From Actinocrinis puniceicyclus (GTDB taxonomy: Bacteria; Actinomycetota; Actinomycetes; Streptomycetales; Catenulisporaceae): a DNA stretch of 63,147 nt. The position numbers were made by a program, and so were the translations under genes. The notes below the pieces were generated by a model. That model did no database searches. It was not told the DNA's origin and was given only the letters and a program-made list of their open reading frames with translations. The stretch covers positions 1 through 63,147 of the forward strand of contig NZ_JAGSXH010000025.1 of NCBI RefSeq assembly GCF_018283645.1, read 5' to 3'. Positions 44,682 through 53,724 of the stretch are shown here, piece by piece (within the stretch, counting starts at the first letter, position 1; every line of letters starts with the position of its first letter).

Positions 44682-45733
44682 ACGGGCGCGGCGGGGCCGG
44701 CGCGCGGGACGCTCCAGGCGAGATCCCCGACACGATGGATGCCTGGGTCGTACACGATCCGGGCCCGATGGCGGGTAGGCCGCTGCGCAGAGTCAGCCGC
44801 GCGGTGCCGCGGCCCGGGCCGCGGGATCTGCTGCTTCGCGTCGAAGCGTGCGGTGTGTGCCGCACGGACCTGCATCTGGCCGAAGGCGACCTCAAACCGC
44901 GCCGCCCGCAGTGCGCGCCCGGGCACGAAGTCGTCGGGCGGGTCGTGGGCTTGGGCGCGCAGGCGCTCGGGTTCGCCCTCGGCGACCGCGCCGGCATCGC
45001 CTGGCTCGCCTGGACCTGCGGTGAGTGCGAGTACTGCGTCCGTGGCGATGAGAACCTGTGCCCGCGGTCCCGCTACACCGGATGGGACGTGGACGGGGGT
45101 TATGCGCCTTATGCCACCGTCGACGCAGACTACGCATACAGACTGCCGAAGCAGCCGCCGGCCGAGGAACTCGCCCCGCTGCTGTGCGCCGGAATCATCG
45201 GTTATCGGGCCCTGAAACGAGCGGAGTTGCCGCCGGACGGCCGCCTGGGCATCTACGGATTCGGAGCGTCGGCGCACCTGACCGCGCAGCTGGCGATCGA
45301 CGCCGGAGCCACGGTCCATGTGCTGACCCGCTCCGCCGAGGCCAGGCGGCTCGCGCTCGACCTGGGCGCGGCCTCGGCGGCCGGAGCCTACGACGCCCCG
45401 CCGGAGCCGCTCGACGCCGCGATCCTCTTCGCCCCGGTCGGCGACCTCGTCCCGGTCGCGCTCGCGGCCCTCGACCGCGGCGGCACCCTGGCCATCGCGG
45501 GAATCCACCTGAGCGACATCCCTTCGCTCGACTATGACAGGCACCTGTTCCAGGAACGTTCGATACGCAGCGTCACGGCCAACACCCGCGAGGACGGCCG
45601 GGAGCTGTTAGCCGCCGCCGAATCGGCGCGACCGCGCATCGCGGTCACCCGGTACGCCCTCGCGCAGGCGGACCGGGCGCTGACCGACCTGGCCGCCGAC
45701 CGCGTCACCGGTGTCGCCGTCCTCGTGCCCTGA
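44678..45733 (+). CDS. Zinc-dependent alcohol dehydrogenase
   Basis: 351 residues of the medium-chain family. Catalytic zinc ligands Cys61 (CGVCRTDLH) and His83 ([10 protein letters not shown]), four-Cys structural zinc site [15 protein letters not shown], and nucleotide fold [19 protein letters not shown]. The GTG start overlaps the MEDS-ATPase stop; an ATG 57 nt further in also gives a full domain. It probably oxidises a primary alcohol or reduces an aldehyde. Its tight coupling to a signalling ATPase is unusual and suggests that the alcohol/aldehyde is the sensed compound. Confidence 0.9.
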   Translation: MNGRGGAGARDAPGEIPDTMDAWVVHDPGPMAGRPLRRVSRAVPRPGPRDLLLRVEACGVCRTDLHLAEGDLKPRRPQCAPGHEVVGRVVGLGAQALGFALGDRAGIAWLAWTCGECEYCVRGDENLCPRSRYTGWDVDGGYAPYATVDADYAYRLPKQPPAEELAPLLCAGIIGYRALKRAELPPDGRLGIYGFGASAHLTAQLAIDAGATVHVLTRSAEARRLALDLGAASAAGAYDAPPEPLDAAILFAPVGDLVPVALAALDRGGTLAIAGIHLSDIPSLDYDRHLFQERSIRSVTANTREDGRELLAAAESARPRIAVTRYALAQADRALTDLAADRVTGVAVLVP

Positions 45734-45760
45734 CGCTCTGCGCTCTGACGCTCTGCGCTC
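45731..45760. repeat. 15-bp tandem duplication at the alcohol dehydrogenase stop
   Basis: TGACGCTCTGCGCTC occurs twice in a row (45731-45745, 45746-45760), followed by diverged CTCTG-containing sequence. The first copy begins with the ADH stop codon, so a second stop follows in the same frame. A weak 6-bp hairpin (45779-45795) after it may serve as terminator. Confidence 0.7.
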
Positions 45761-45829
45761 TGGCTCTCAGCCCTCTGCCGTGCCGCGCGGGCACGCGGCT
45801 CTGGGATACGCCGCCTGGCCCGGGTACTG

Positions 45830-46681
45830 TCAGGATTCCGCAAGCGCGTAGACGCGCGCCGCCGTTGCGCCGAAAACCGCGGCCCGCTCGCCCGGCGACA
45901 GCCCGGCGGTCAGCTCCCGCGCCGCGTCGACGACCTGCCCGTAGGAGGCCGCCAGCAGGCAGACCGGCCAGTCCGAGCCGAACATCAACCGGTGCGCGCC
46001 GAATGCCTCGAACCCGGTCTGTGCGTATCGCTGCAGGTCGGCGACCGTCCAGTGGTCCTGATCCGCTTCGGTGACCATGCCGGAGAGCTTGCAGTACACG
46101 TTCGGCTCGGCGGCCAGCTCGCGCAGCAGCGTCGCCCACGGCTCCAGCCGGCCCGAGGCGATCGGCGGCTTGGAGAGGTGGTCGAGCACGAAGGTCAGCT
46201 GCGGCAGCGCCCGTACCGTCTCGATCGCCGCCGGCAGCTGGTGCGGGAGGGTGAGCAGGTCGTAGCAGAGCCCTGCGTCGGCGAGTGCCCGCAGGCCGCG
46301 GCGCACGTCCGCCCGGCACAGCCACCGCGGGTCCGGCTCGCCCTGCACCAGGTGGCGCACGCCGACCAGCCGGTCGCCGCCCGGAGCCTCGCGCAGCCCG
46401 GCCAGCGTCTGCGCGACGTCCGCCGCGGTCAGATCCAGCCAGCCCACCACTCCCGCGACCAGCCGCGAGCCGGCCGCCACGGCGAGGAACTCACGGGTCT
46501 CCTGCGCGTCCGGCAGCACTTGAACCAGGATACTGCGACTCACGCCGGCCGCCGCCGCGACTGCCGCGTAGTCCCGCACCGCAAAGGTCCGACGGATCGC
46601 AGCCATCCGCGGGCCGTCCAGCCACGGCTGCGCGCGACGACTCAGGTCCCAGAGATGGTGGTGCGCGTCGATCGTGTTCAT
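45830..46681 (-). CDS. Amidohydrolase-family lactonase (L-fuconolactonase-like)
   Basis: 283 residues. MNTIDAHHHLWDLSRR supplies the HxH metal-type motif (AHHHLW); QLTFVLDHLSKPPIA and the C-terminal LMFGSDWPVCLLAASY carry the conserved His and Asp. This matches the TIM-barrel lactonase group that opens sugar lactones such as L-fuconolactone. It is read in the same direction as GH3, 187 bp downstream, and may open a lactone formed by the local dehydrogenases. ATG at 46681. Confidence 0.87.
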   Translation of the reverse strand: MNTIDAHHHLWDLSRRAQPWLDGPRMAAIRRTFAVRDYAAVAAAAGVSRSILVQVLPDAQETREFLAVAAGSRLVAGVVGWLDLTAADVAQTLAGLREAPGGDRLVGVRHLVQGEPDPRWLCRADVRRGLRALADAGLCYDLLTLPHQLPAAIETVRALPQLTFVLDHLSKPPIASGRLEPWATLLRELAAEPNVYCKLSGMVTEADQDHWTVADLQRYAQTGFEAFGAHRLMFGSDWPVCLLAASYGQVVDAARELTAGLSPGERAAVFGATAARVYALAES

Positions 46682-46868
46682 CGGCCGGCCGCCCCGCCTC
46701 GGCCGGCGTTCGGGCGGACTGCGGGGGCGGATCGGCCGGGCGCGCCGCCGCGCGGGCAGCCGGCCGCCGCGCCGCACCCCGGAACCGATCCGCAAGCACG
46801 CTGAGAAGCCATGGGCAGGACTGTACCGGGCCACCGCCGCTTCGCCCAGGAGATCGGCTCTCTCGCGA

Positions 46869-49256
46869 CTACCGGGCCGACAGGCTGCCGTTCCCGAGCG
46901 CCGCCGCGCCGTCCACGCCGCCGATCCCGTCCGCCACCGTCACCACCGGCTCCATCACCCGGTCGAACCCGACCTCGCGGCGCGCACCCGTCATGGTGAC
47001 GCTGACCGTACGGCGGATGTCCGCGCTCGAAGCGCCGACGCGCAGTTCGACCTCGCCCGGATCGACCTGCCGCAGCCCGTCCCGGCCCGTGTACGCGGTC
47101 AGATCGGCGTGCAGGTCGATCGTGACCGTGCGGGCCGCGCCCGGCTCCAGATCCACCCGCGGCGCCGCGATCAGCTTCTGCACCGGCCGCGCCACATCCG
47201 CCACCGGGTCGTGCAAGTAAACCTGCACCACCTCGGACGCGGGCAGCGGCGAGTCGTTGCGCAGCGAGACCGACAGCCGATACGTCCCGTCGGTCGGCCA
47301 CAGCCCGCCGCCCTGACCCGCCTCGACCCAGGTGACCGGGGCGTACGACAGACCGTGCCCGAACGGATAGAGCGCGCTCTGCTCGATGTTGCTGACCCCG
47401 CCACCGTGCCCGAGCGGCGCGGCCAGGTAAGTCCACGGCTGGTTGACCCCCGCCGCGGGGAAGCTGACCGGCAGCCGGCCCGAAGGGTTGACCCGGCCGC
47501 TGAGCACGTCCGCGAGCGCGTGCGCGCCCTCCTCACCGGGGAAGAACCCGCACACCACGGCGGCCAGCCGGTCGGCCTGCCGGGACAGCTCGTACGGCCG
47601 CCCGACCAGCAGCACCAGCACCACCGGCGTGCCGGTTTCCAGCAGCGCCTCGAGCAACTGCTCCTGGCGGCCGGGCAGCCGCAGGTCGGTCGCGTCGCAG
47701 CCCTCGCCCGAGGTGCCGGCGCCGAACAGGCCCGCCTTGTCGCCGAGCACCACGACGCAGACCTCTGCCTCGCGGGCCGCGCGCACCGCCTCGGCGATCC
47801 CCTCCTCGTCGCCGCCGAGCACCGGCACGCCCTGCGCGTACGTAACCTGATATCCGGCCGGGTCCTCGCGCAGCGCGGCGAGGACCGTGGGCACCTCGAC
47901 ACCCATCGGCACGTCGGGGTGGTGCACGCCCACGTGCAGCGGGAACGAGTAGCAGCCCATCAGCGCCCCGGCCTCGTCGGCCCGCGGCCCGACCACCGCG
48001 ATCCGGCGGCCCGGTGCCAGCGGCAGCGCGCCGCCCTCGTTGCGCAGCAGCACGATCGAGCGCTGCGCCAGCTGCCGGGCCAGCGCGCGGCTCTCCGCGT
48101 CGTCGATCTCGCCGTCGCCCTCTTCGAGCGCCGCCGGCTGCGGCGACCAGTGCGCGTCCAGCAGCCCGAGTTCGCACTTCTGCCGCAGCACCCGCTCCAG
48201 CGCCCGATCGATCAGCGCCGGCTCCACCTCGCCGGACTCGACCGCGTCCAACAGCGGCTGCCCGAAGCACTTGACCGTCGGCAGCTCCACGTCGATGCCC
48301 GCGCGCAGCGCCAGCGCCGCGGCCTGAGCCTCGGAACCGGCCACGTTGTGCAGCGTCTGCAGGAAAGTGATCGCGAAGTAGTCCGCCACCACCGTCCCGG
48401 TGAAGCCGTAGGTGCCGCGCAGCAGGTCGGTGAGAATGCCCGGATCGGAGGCGGCCGGCATGCCGTCCATGTCCGTGTACGCGTTCATCACCGACCGCAC
48501 GCCCGCGCGCAGCGCCATCTCGAACGGCGGCAGCAACACGTCGGCCCGCTCGCGCGGGCCGATCGACACCGGAGCCAGGTTGCGCCCGGCTCGCGAGGCC
48601 GAGTAGCCGACGAAGTGCTTGAGCGTGGCCACGATGCCGGCCGACTCGACCCCGCGGACGTAGGCGCTGCCGATCGTGCCGACCAGGTACGGATCCTCGC
48701 CGATCGTCTCCTCGACCCGTCCCCACCGCAGGTCGCGGGCCACGTCCAGCACCGGGGCCAGACCCTGGTGCACGCCCAGGCGGCGCATGGTGCGCCCGAT
48801 GCGTGCGCCCATCCGCTCCACCAGCTGCGGGTCGAAGCTCGCGCCCCAGCACAGCGGCGACGGGTAGACGGTCGCCTGCCAGGCGGCCAGCCCGGTCAGG
48901 CACTCCTCGTGCACCACGGCCGGGATGCCGAACCGCCCGGCCTGCATGATCTGCCGCTGGGTGCGCGCCACCGCCCGGGCCCCGGCCAGCGGTTCCACCG
49001 GCACGGTGCCGAAGGCGCGGGTCAGCTGCCCGATGCCGTCGCGGATCAGCTCGTCCCAGTCGGAGGCGATGACGGCCAGCTCGTGCTGGTGCGGGGCGAC
49101 GTCACCGCCCGCGCTGTCTATGCCGACCCACACTCCGAAGAGCTGCGCCACCTTCTCCCGGACGGTCATCCGGGCCATCAGGTCGCCGACTCGCGCGCCG
49201 ACGTCGGCCGCCGCGTCGCGCCAAACCTCAGCGGTCAGTTGATTGTCGATAGCCAC
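46869..49256 (-). CDS. Glycoside hydrolase family 3 beta-glycosidase (BxlA-like)
   Basis: 795 residues. The GH3 N-terminal barrel shows GRVEETIGEDPYLVG, ATLKHFVGYSASRAGRN and the nucleophile Asp in GTVVADYFAIT; the second domain carries LPGRQEQLLEAL and the C-terminal fibronectin-III-like domain starts after ALYPFGHGLSYAPV. No signal peptide, so it acts on imported oligosaccharides. LacI and ABC genes adjacent suggest beta-xylosidase or beta-glucosidase action on xylo- or cello-oligosaccharides. GTG at 49256; the octamer TTGTCGAT, shared with the LacI operator core, lies just inside the gene and again at 49312. Confidence 0.92.
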   Translation of the reverse strand: MAIDNQLTAEVWRDAAADVGARVGDLMARMTVREKVAQLFGVWVGIDSAGGDVAPHQHELAVIASDWDELIRDGIGQLTRAFGTVPVEPLAGARAVARTQRQIMQAGRFGIPAVVHEECLTGLAAWQATVYPSPLCWGASFDPQLVERMGARIGRTMRRLGVHQGLAPVLDVARDLRWGRVEETIGEDPYLVGTIGSAYVRGVESAGIVATLKHFVGYSASRAGRNLAPVSIGPRERADVLLPPFEMALRAGVRSVMNAYTDMDGMPAASDPGILTDLLRGTYGFTGTVVADYFAITFLQTLHNVAGSEAQAAALALRAGIDVELPTVKCFGQPLLDAVESGEVEPALIDRALERVLRQKCELGLLDAHWSPQPAALEEGDGEIDDAESRALARQLAQRSIVLLRNEGGALPLAPGRRIAVVGPRADEAGALMGCYSFPLHVGVHHPDVPMGVEVPTVLAALREDPAGYQVTYAQGVPVLGGDEEGIAEAVRAAREAEVCVVVLGDKAGLFGAGTSGEGCDATDLRLPGRQEQLLEALLETGTPVVLVLLVGRPYELSRQADRLAAVVCGFFPGEEGAHALADVLSGRVNPSGRLPVSFPAAGVNQPWTYLAAPLGHGGGVSNIEQSALYPFGHGLSYAPVTWVEAGQGGGLWPTDGTYRLSVSLRNDSPLPASEVVQVYLHDPVADVARPVQKLIAAPRVDLEPGAARTVTIDLHADLTAYTGRDGLRQVDPGEVELRVGASSADIRRTVSVTMTGARREVGFDRVMEPVVTVADGIGGVDGAAALGNGSLSAR

Positions 49257-49352
49257 GTACGGTCCATCCGTCCTTCACCGTGCACAGAGCGTTCGTCGAA
49301 GCAGCTGGCGTTTGTCGATGTGGTGGTTTTCGTTGGTGCGGTGGGTATTGCG

Positions 49353-50357
49353 TCACAGCGCGCGGGTCGACTGGCGCACGACCAGCCTCGTCGCGAGTGT
49401 TATGTGCGTCCGGGGCGGCGATTCGCCCCGGATGAGCTGGACCAGGATCTCGATCGCGTGCTGGCCCATCGTCCGGATGGGCTGCTCGACCGTGGTCAGC
49501 GGGGGAGTGCTGAGCACCGACTCCGGGATGTTGTCGAAGCCGACGATGGACAGGTCCTGCGGCACGCGCAGCCCCAGTTCCCGAGCCACCTCGATGGTCG
49601 CGATGGCCGACAGGTCGTTCGCCGCGAACACCGCCGTGGGCCGATCGGGTGAACTGAGCAGCTCCCTGGCCGGCTTGACCGAGACCTCCGGGTCGTATGC
49701 GCCGACCTGCACCAGCCGCTCGTCCACAGGCACCCCGGCCGCGGTCAGCGCTTCCCGGTAACCCTGCTCGCGCAGCTGAGCCGACTGCAGGTCGGGCCGG
49801 CCGCCGAGCAACGCGATGCGCCGGTGCCCGAGATCGAGCAGGTGCTCGGTGGCCAGCCGCGCGCCGCGCAGATTGTCCGAGTCGATCGTCGGCAGGTCGC
49901 TGGGGCCCGTGTGCGGGTCGACCGCGACCACGGGGGCGCCGTACTGCACGTCCACCACGGTCGGGGTGACCAGCACCGCGCCGTCCACGAGGGTGCCGCT
50001 GAGCCGGGACAGGTACCGGCGCTCCCAGCCGACGTGGTCGCTGGTGCGCCCGCCGGCCGAGTAGACGACCAGTTCGAAGCCCGTGCCGCGGATCGCGTCG
50101 CCCGCGCCCTTGAGTAGTTCGGTGCTGAACGGCTCCAGGTCGGCGACCAGGATTCCGATGACGTTGGTGCGGTGGTTGCGCAGGCTCTGCGCCACCAGGC
50201 TGGCCTCGTACCCGAGCTCGTTGATCACGGCCTGGACTCGCGCGAACGTGTCCGCGGACACCCCGTAGCGCTGGTTTATGACCTTGGACACGGTGGCGAC
50301 CGACACGCCGGCGGCGGCCGCGACGTCGCGGATGGTCACACGGGAGCTTGGCTGCAC
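49353..50357 (-). CDS. LacI-family repressor of the GH3/ABC cassette
   Basis: About 334 residues. The N-terminal HTH and hinge (TIRDVAAAAGVSVATVSKVI, then RVQAVINELGYEASLVAQSL) and the periplasmic-binding-protein-like ligand domain (VIGILVADLEPF, AVFAANDLSAIATIEVA, IVGFDNIPES) are complete. Start is GTG at 50357 or 50339. Divergent from the ABC genes with a 20-bp palindrome between, and in line with GH3 96 bp downstream. It should repress both operons until an oligosaccharide is bound. Confidence 0.9.
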   Translation of the reverse strand: MQPSSRVTIRDVAAAAGVSVATVSKVINQRYGVSADTFARVQAVINELGYEASLVAQSLRNHRTNVIGILVADLEPFSTELLKGAGDAIRGTGFELVVYSAGGRTSDHVGWERRYLSRLSGTLVDGAVLVTPTVVDVQYGAPVVAVDPHTGPSDLPTIDSDNLRGARLATEHLLDLGHRRIALLGGRPDLQSAQLREQGYREALTAAGVPVDERLVQVGAYDPEVSVKPARELLSSPDRPTAVFAANDLSAIATIEVARELGLRVPQDLSIVGFDNIPESVLSTPPLTTVEQPIRTMGQHAIEILVQLIRGESPPRTHITLATRLVVRQSTRAL

Positions 50358-50377
50358 CGGGTCAGGATAGCGTTGTA

Positions 50378-50397
50378 AATCGTTATCGACAACGATT
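50378..50397. promoter_or_regulatory. LacI operator between regulator and ABC operon
   Basis: AATCGTTATCGACAACGATT is a 20-bp palindrome with a single mismatched pair and a central CG step, the layout of LacI-family operators. It lies 21 nt upstream of the LacI start and 92 nt before the substrate-binding-protein gene, so one site could control both directions. Confidence 0.8.
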
Positions 50398-50489
50398 GAC
50401 ACGATCACCCGCAGCGCGCAAACTCTCTGCCATCCTGGGCTCACTTCGCCCGGTCCAGTTCGGCCGACGTCGTCAGGAATGGACCAGTC

Positions 50490-51791
50490 ATGCGCAAAAT
50501 CCGCACAGTCAGCTTCGTCGCCGCAGCCGCGGCTCTGGCACTGACCGCCTCCGCGTGCTCCAGCAGCAGCGGCGGTGCAGCCGCCAAGAACAACGCAAGC
50601 GCCGGGCCGGTCAACCTGACCTGGTGGCACAACGGGACCACGGACCCGGTCAAGAGCCTTTGGGCGCAGGCCGCGAGCGACTACACCGCGGCCCACCCGA
50701 ACGTGAAGTTCACCGTGGACCCGATCCAGAACGAGCAGTTCACCACGAAGGTGCCGGCCGCTCTGGCGGGCGGCAATCCTCCCGACATCTACCAGCAGTG
50801 GGGCGGTGGCCAGGAGGCCAGCCAGATCACCTCCGGCAAGGTGATGGACCTGACCTCCGCGGTGTCAAGCTGGATCGGCCAACTCGGCCCCGTCGCGCAG
50901 GGCTGGCAGGTCAACGGCAAGCAGTACGGCATCCCGTACGACCAGCACGTCGTCGGATTCTGGTACCGCAAGGACCTGTTCGCGCAGGCCGGAATCACCG
51001 CCCCGCCGACTACGATGGACGAGCTCAACGCCGACGTGGCCAAGCTCAAGACCAAGAACATCGCGCCGATCGCCATCGGCAGCAAGGACCGCTGGCCCGA
51101 CGCGTTCTACTGGGACTACTTCGCCGTGCGCGAATGCTCCACCGACGTGCTTAAGCAGGCCTCCAAGGACCTGAAGCTGAGCGACCCGTGCTGGACCAAG
51201 GCGGGCGACGACGTCAAGGCCTTCCTGGCCACCAACCCGTTCCAGACCGGCTTCCTCGGCACCCCGGCCCAGCAGGGTGTGGGCAGCTCGGCCGGTATGA
51301 TCGCCGCGGGTAAGGCCGCGATGGAACTGCAGGGCGACTGGGAACTGCCGACCATGGAGGGCCTGCTGCCCAACGGCACCTTCAAGTCGCAGATGGGCTG
51401 GTTCCCGTTCCCGGCGGTGACCGGCGGCCAGGGTGACCCGACCGTGGCGCTCGGCGGCGGCGACGGGTTCTCCTGCACCACCGGCGCGGGCGCGTCCTGT
51501 GTGGACTTCCTCAAGTACCTGGCGAGCACCGCGGTCCAGGACAAGATCGCCTCGCAGGGCATCGCACTGCCCGCGAACCCGGCCTCGGCCTCCAAGCTGA
51601 CGGACCCGAACCTGCAGGCCATCTCCTCCTACGCCGGCAAGGCGCCGTACATCCAGATGTACTTCGACACCGCCTTCCCGACGAACGTGGGCCAGTCACT
51701 GGACAACGCGGTAGCCGACTTCTTCGCCGGCAAGGGTACGCCGCAGACGATCGTCCAGAGCGTCACGAACGCCGGTTCGGGCGGGAAGTAA
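50490..51791 (+). CDS. Sugar ABC transporter substrate-binding lipoprotein
   Basis: 433 residues. Lipoprotein signal with lipobox SACS (Cys23), then an extracellular binding-protein fold: NLTWWHNGTTDPVKSLWAQA, GNPPDIYQQWGGGQ, GIPYDQHVVGFWYRKDLF, MELQGDWELPTM. It captures an oligosaccharide at the cell surface and hands it to the two permeases encoded 6 bp downstream. The organisation (binding protein, two permeases, divergent LacI, GH3) mirrors bxlEFGA of streptomycetes. ATG at 50490. No ATPase gene is present; a shared MsiK-like ATPase elsewhere is expected. Confidence 0.93.
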   Translation: MRKIRTVSFVAAAAALALTASACSSSSGGAAAKNNASAGPVNLTWWHNGTTDPVKSLWAQAASDYTAAHPNVKFTVDPIQNEQFTTKVPAALAGGNPPDIYQQWGGGQEASQITSGKVMDLTSAVSSWIGQLGPVAQGWQVNGKQYGIPYDQHVVGFWYRKDLFAQAGITAPPTTMDELNADVAKLKTKNIAPIAIGSKDRWPDAFYWDYFAVRECSTDVLKQASKDLKLSDPCWTKAGDDVKAFLATNPFQTGFLGTPAQQGVGSSAGMIAAGKAAMELQGDWELPTMEGLLPNGTFKSQMGWFPFPAVTGGQGDPTVALGGGDGFSCTTGAGASCVDFLKYLASTAVQDKIASQGIALPANPASASKLTDPNLQAISSYAGKAPYIQMYFDTAFPTNVGQSLDNAVADFFAGKGTPQTIVQSVTNAGSGGK

Positions 51792-51797
51792 GAGTTC

Positions 51798-52802
51798 ATG
51801 AACAGAGCAGATGTCACGGCGGGAGCGGCCTCGGCCGGTCCCGCCGTGGCGGGCGGCAGGACCGCCGGTCGTCCCGCCCGCGCCGCCACGGCGCGGGCGG
51901 GACGCTCCGGCGGGCGGCGCAGAAGACTCGAACTCGCGCTCCTGCTGGCGCCCGCGACGGTGCTGTTCACCGCGTTCGTCCTGGCGCCGATGGCGCTGGC
52001 GGCGTACTACAGCTTCTACAACTGGAACGGCTACGGGGCGCTGACCTCCGCCGGCCTGTCGAACTACACCAGCGCGATCCGGGGCGCCAACTTCCAGCAC
52101 TCGGTCGGCCACAACCTGATCATCGTCGGGCTCTCGCTGATCATCCAGCTGCCGCTGAGCATCGGCCTGGCGATGCTGCTCAACCGCAGGATCAAGGGAC
52201 GCGCGTTCCTGCGCTTGGTGGTCTTCGCGCCGTACGTGCTGTCCGAGGCGATCACCGCCGTGGTCTGGTACCAGATGCTGCAGCCGAACGGCTTCGTCGA
52301 CCAGGTGCTCGTCTCGCTCGGCCTCGGCAGTCAGGTGCACGACTGGCTGGGCAGCACCAGCCTGGTGCTCTACACCCTGTTCGTGGTGATCACCTGGAAG
52401 TACATCGGGTTCGGCATCATCCTGCTGCTCGCGGGACTGCAGGGGGTCCCGGTCGAACTGCGCGAAGCCGCCGCGCTCGACGGCGCAAGCTCCTGGCAGA
52501 TCACCCGGCACGTGGTGATGCCGCTGCTGGGCCCGACCATCCGGATCTGGATCTTCCTGTCCGTGATCGGTTCGCTCCAGCTGTTCGACCTGGTGTGGAT
52601 CATGACCGGCGGCGGACCTGCCGAGGCGTCGAACACGATGGTGACCTACATCTACACCTTCGGCATCCGCCAGCAGCAGTACGGCTTCGCCAGCGCGGTC
52701 GCCGTGATCCTGTTCATCATCTGCTTCGCTTTCGCGCTGGTCTACCAGCGCTTCGTCCTGCGCCGCGACACCGAGGGCGCACTGACCCGGGTGGTGGGGT
52801 GA
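51798..52802 (+). CDS. Carbohydrate ABC transporter permease (MalF type)
   Basis: 334 residues. After a basic/Ala-rich N-terminus come six membrane helices (LLLAPATVLFTAFVLAPMAL as first). The cytoplasmic EAA loop is present (LREAAALDGASSWQITRHVV) and is where the ATPase binds. ATG at 51798, 6 bp after the binding-protein stop, with AAGTAAGAG upstream. Followed after 4 bp by the second permease. Confidence 0.93.
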   Translation: MNRADVTAGAASAGPAVAGGRTAGRPARAATARAGRSGGRRRRLELALLLAPATVLFTAFVLAPMALAAYYSFYNWNGYGALTSAGLSNYTSAIRGANFQHSVGHNLIIVGLSLIIQLPLSIGLAMLLNRRIKGRAFLRLVVFAPYVLSEAITAVVWYQMLQPNGFVDQVLVSLGLGSQVHDWLGSTSLVLYTLFVVITWKYIGFGIILLLAGLQGVPVELREAAALDGASSWQITRHVVMPLLGPTIRIWIFLSVIGSLQLFDLVWIMTGGGPAEASNTMVTYIYTFGIRQQQYGFASAVAVILFIICFAFALVYQRFVLRRDTEGALTRVVG

Positions 52803-52806
52803 CGGC

Positions 52807-53685
52807 ATGTCGGCGACTGTGAACACGACGGCCGGGGCGGCCGCACTCCGGCGCCGGCGCGGCCCGCGCGAAGGGCGCTCCTGGGTGGCGTACCTGGTGG
52901 CGATCGTCGTCATCGGGATCACCGTGGTGCCGCTGCTGTTCGTGGTCCTCGGCGGCTTCCGCACCAACGCGGAGCTGAACTCGGACCCGGCGGCGCTGAT
53001 ACCGCACCACTGGGTGTGGTCCAACTACACCAGTGTGCTGACCAACGCGCAGTTCTGGCGCAACATCTACAACAGCCTGCTGATCGCCGTGGTGGCCACC
53101 GCGGTCGCGGTCGGGGTCGGCTCGATGGCGGCCTACGCGCTCTCGCGCTACAACTTCCGAGGCAGCGAGGCGTTCTACGGGTTCTTCGTCATCGGCCTGC
53201 TCTTCCCGATCGGCGTCGCGGCGCTGCCGCTGTTCCTGCTGCTGCACGACCTGCACATGCTGGAGCACTGGTGGGGCGTGGCGATCCCGGAGGCGGCCTT
53301 CTCGCTGCCGGCCACGATCGTGATCCTGCGGCCGTTCATGCGGGCCGTCCCCGGGGAGATCGAGGACGCCGCGATGATCGACGGCACGAGCAGGCTGGGT
53401 TTCTTCTGGCGCATCCTGCTCCCGCTCTCCCGGCCCGCGTTGATCACGGTCGCCATCCTGGCGTTCGTGACCAGCTGGAACGCGTACCTGCTGCCGCTGC
53501 TGGCGTTCAACGACCAGAGCAACTTCACCCTGCCGCTGGGTGTGGCGAACTTCCAGACCCAGTACACGCAGGACACCGCGAAGATCCTGGCGTTCACGGG
53601 GCTGTCCATGGTGCCCGCCCTGGCATTCCTGGCGGTCGCGGAACGCCGCATCGTCGGCGGCCTGACGGGAGCGGTGAAGGGGTGA
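52807..53685 (+). CDS. Carbohydrate ABC transporter permease (MalG type)
   Basis: 292 residues with six helices (first: WVAYLVAIVVIGITVVPLLF) and an EAA loop (IEDAAMIDGTSRLGFFWRIL). It partners the preceding permease to form the channel. ATG at 52807. The operon appears to end here; the acyl-CoA dehydrogenase start at 53725 is 39 bp on and may be read through, though function is unrelated. Confidence 0.93.
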   Translation: MSATVNTTAGAAALRRRRGPREGRSWVAYLVAIVVIGITVVPLLFVVLGGFRTNAELNSDPAALIPHHWVWSNYTSVLTNAQFWRNIYNSLLIAVVATAVAVGVGSMAAYALSRYNFRGSEAFYGFFVIGLLFPIGVAALPLFLLLHDLHMLEHWWGVAIPEAAFSLPATIVILRPFMRAVPGEIEDAAMIDGTSRLGFFWRILLPLSRPALITVAILAFVTSWNAYLLPLLAFNDQSNFTLPLGVANFQTQYTQDTAKILAFTGLSMVPALAFLAVAERRIVGGLTGAVKG

Positions 53686-53724
53686 CCCGCGCGTCGGTCA
53701 ACACACGGTGATACAGATGGGTGT

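Noticed and set aside
46674-49652. 992-residue plus-strand frame opposite the GH3 gene
   Set aside because: Arg/Gln/His-rich shadow of GH3 with no motif or ribosome site.
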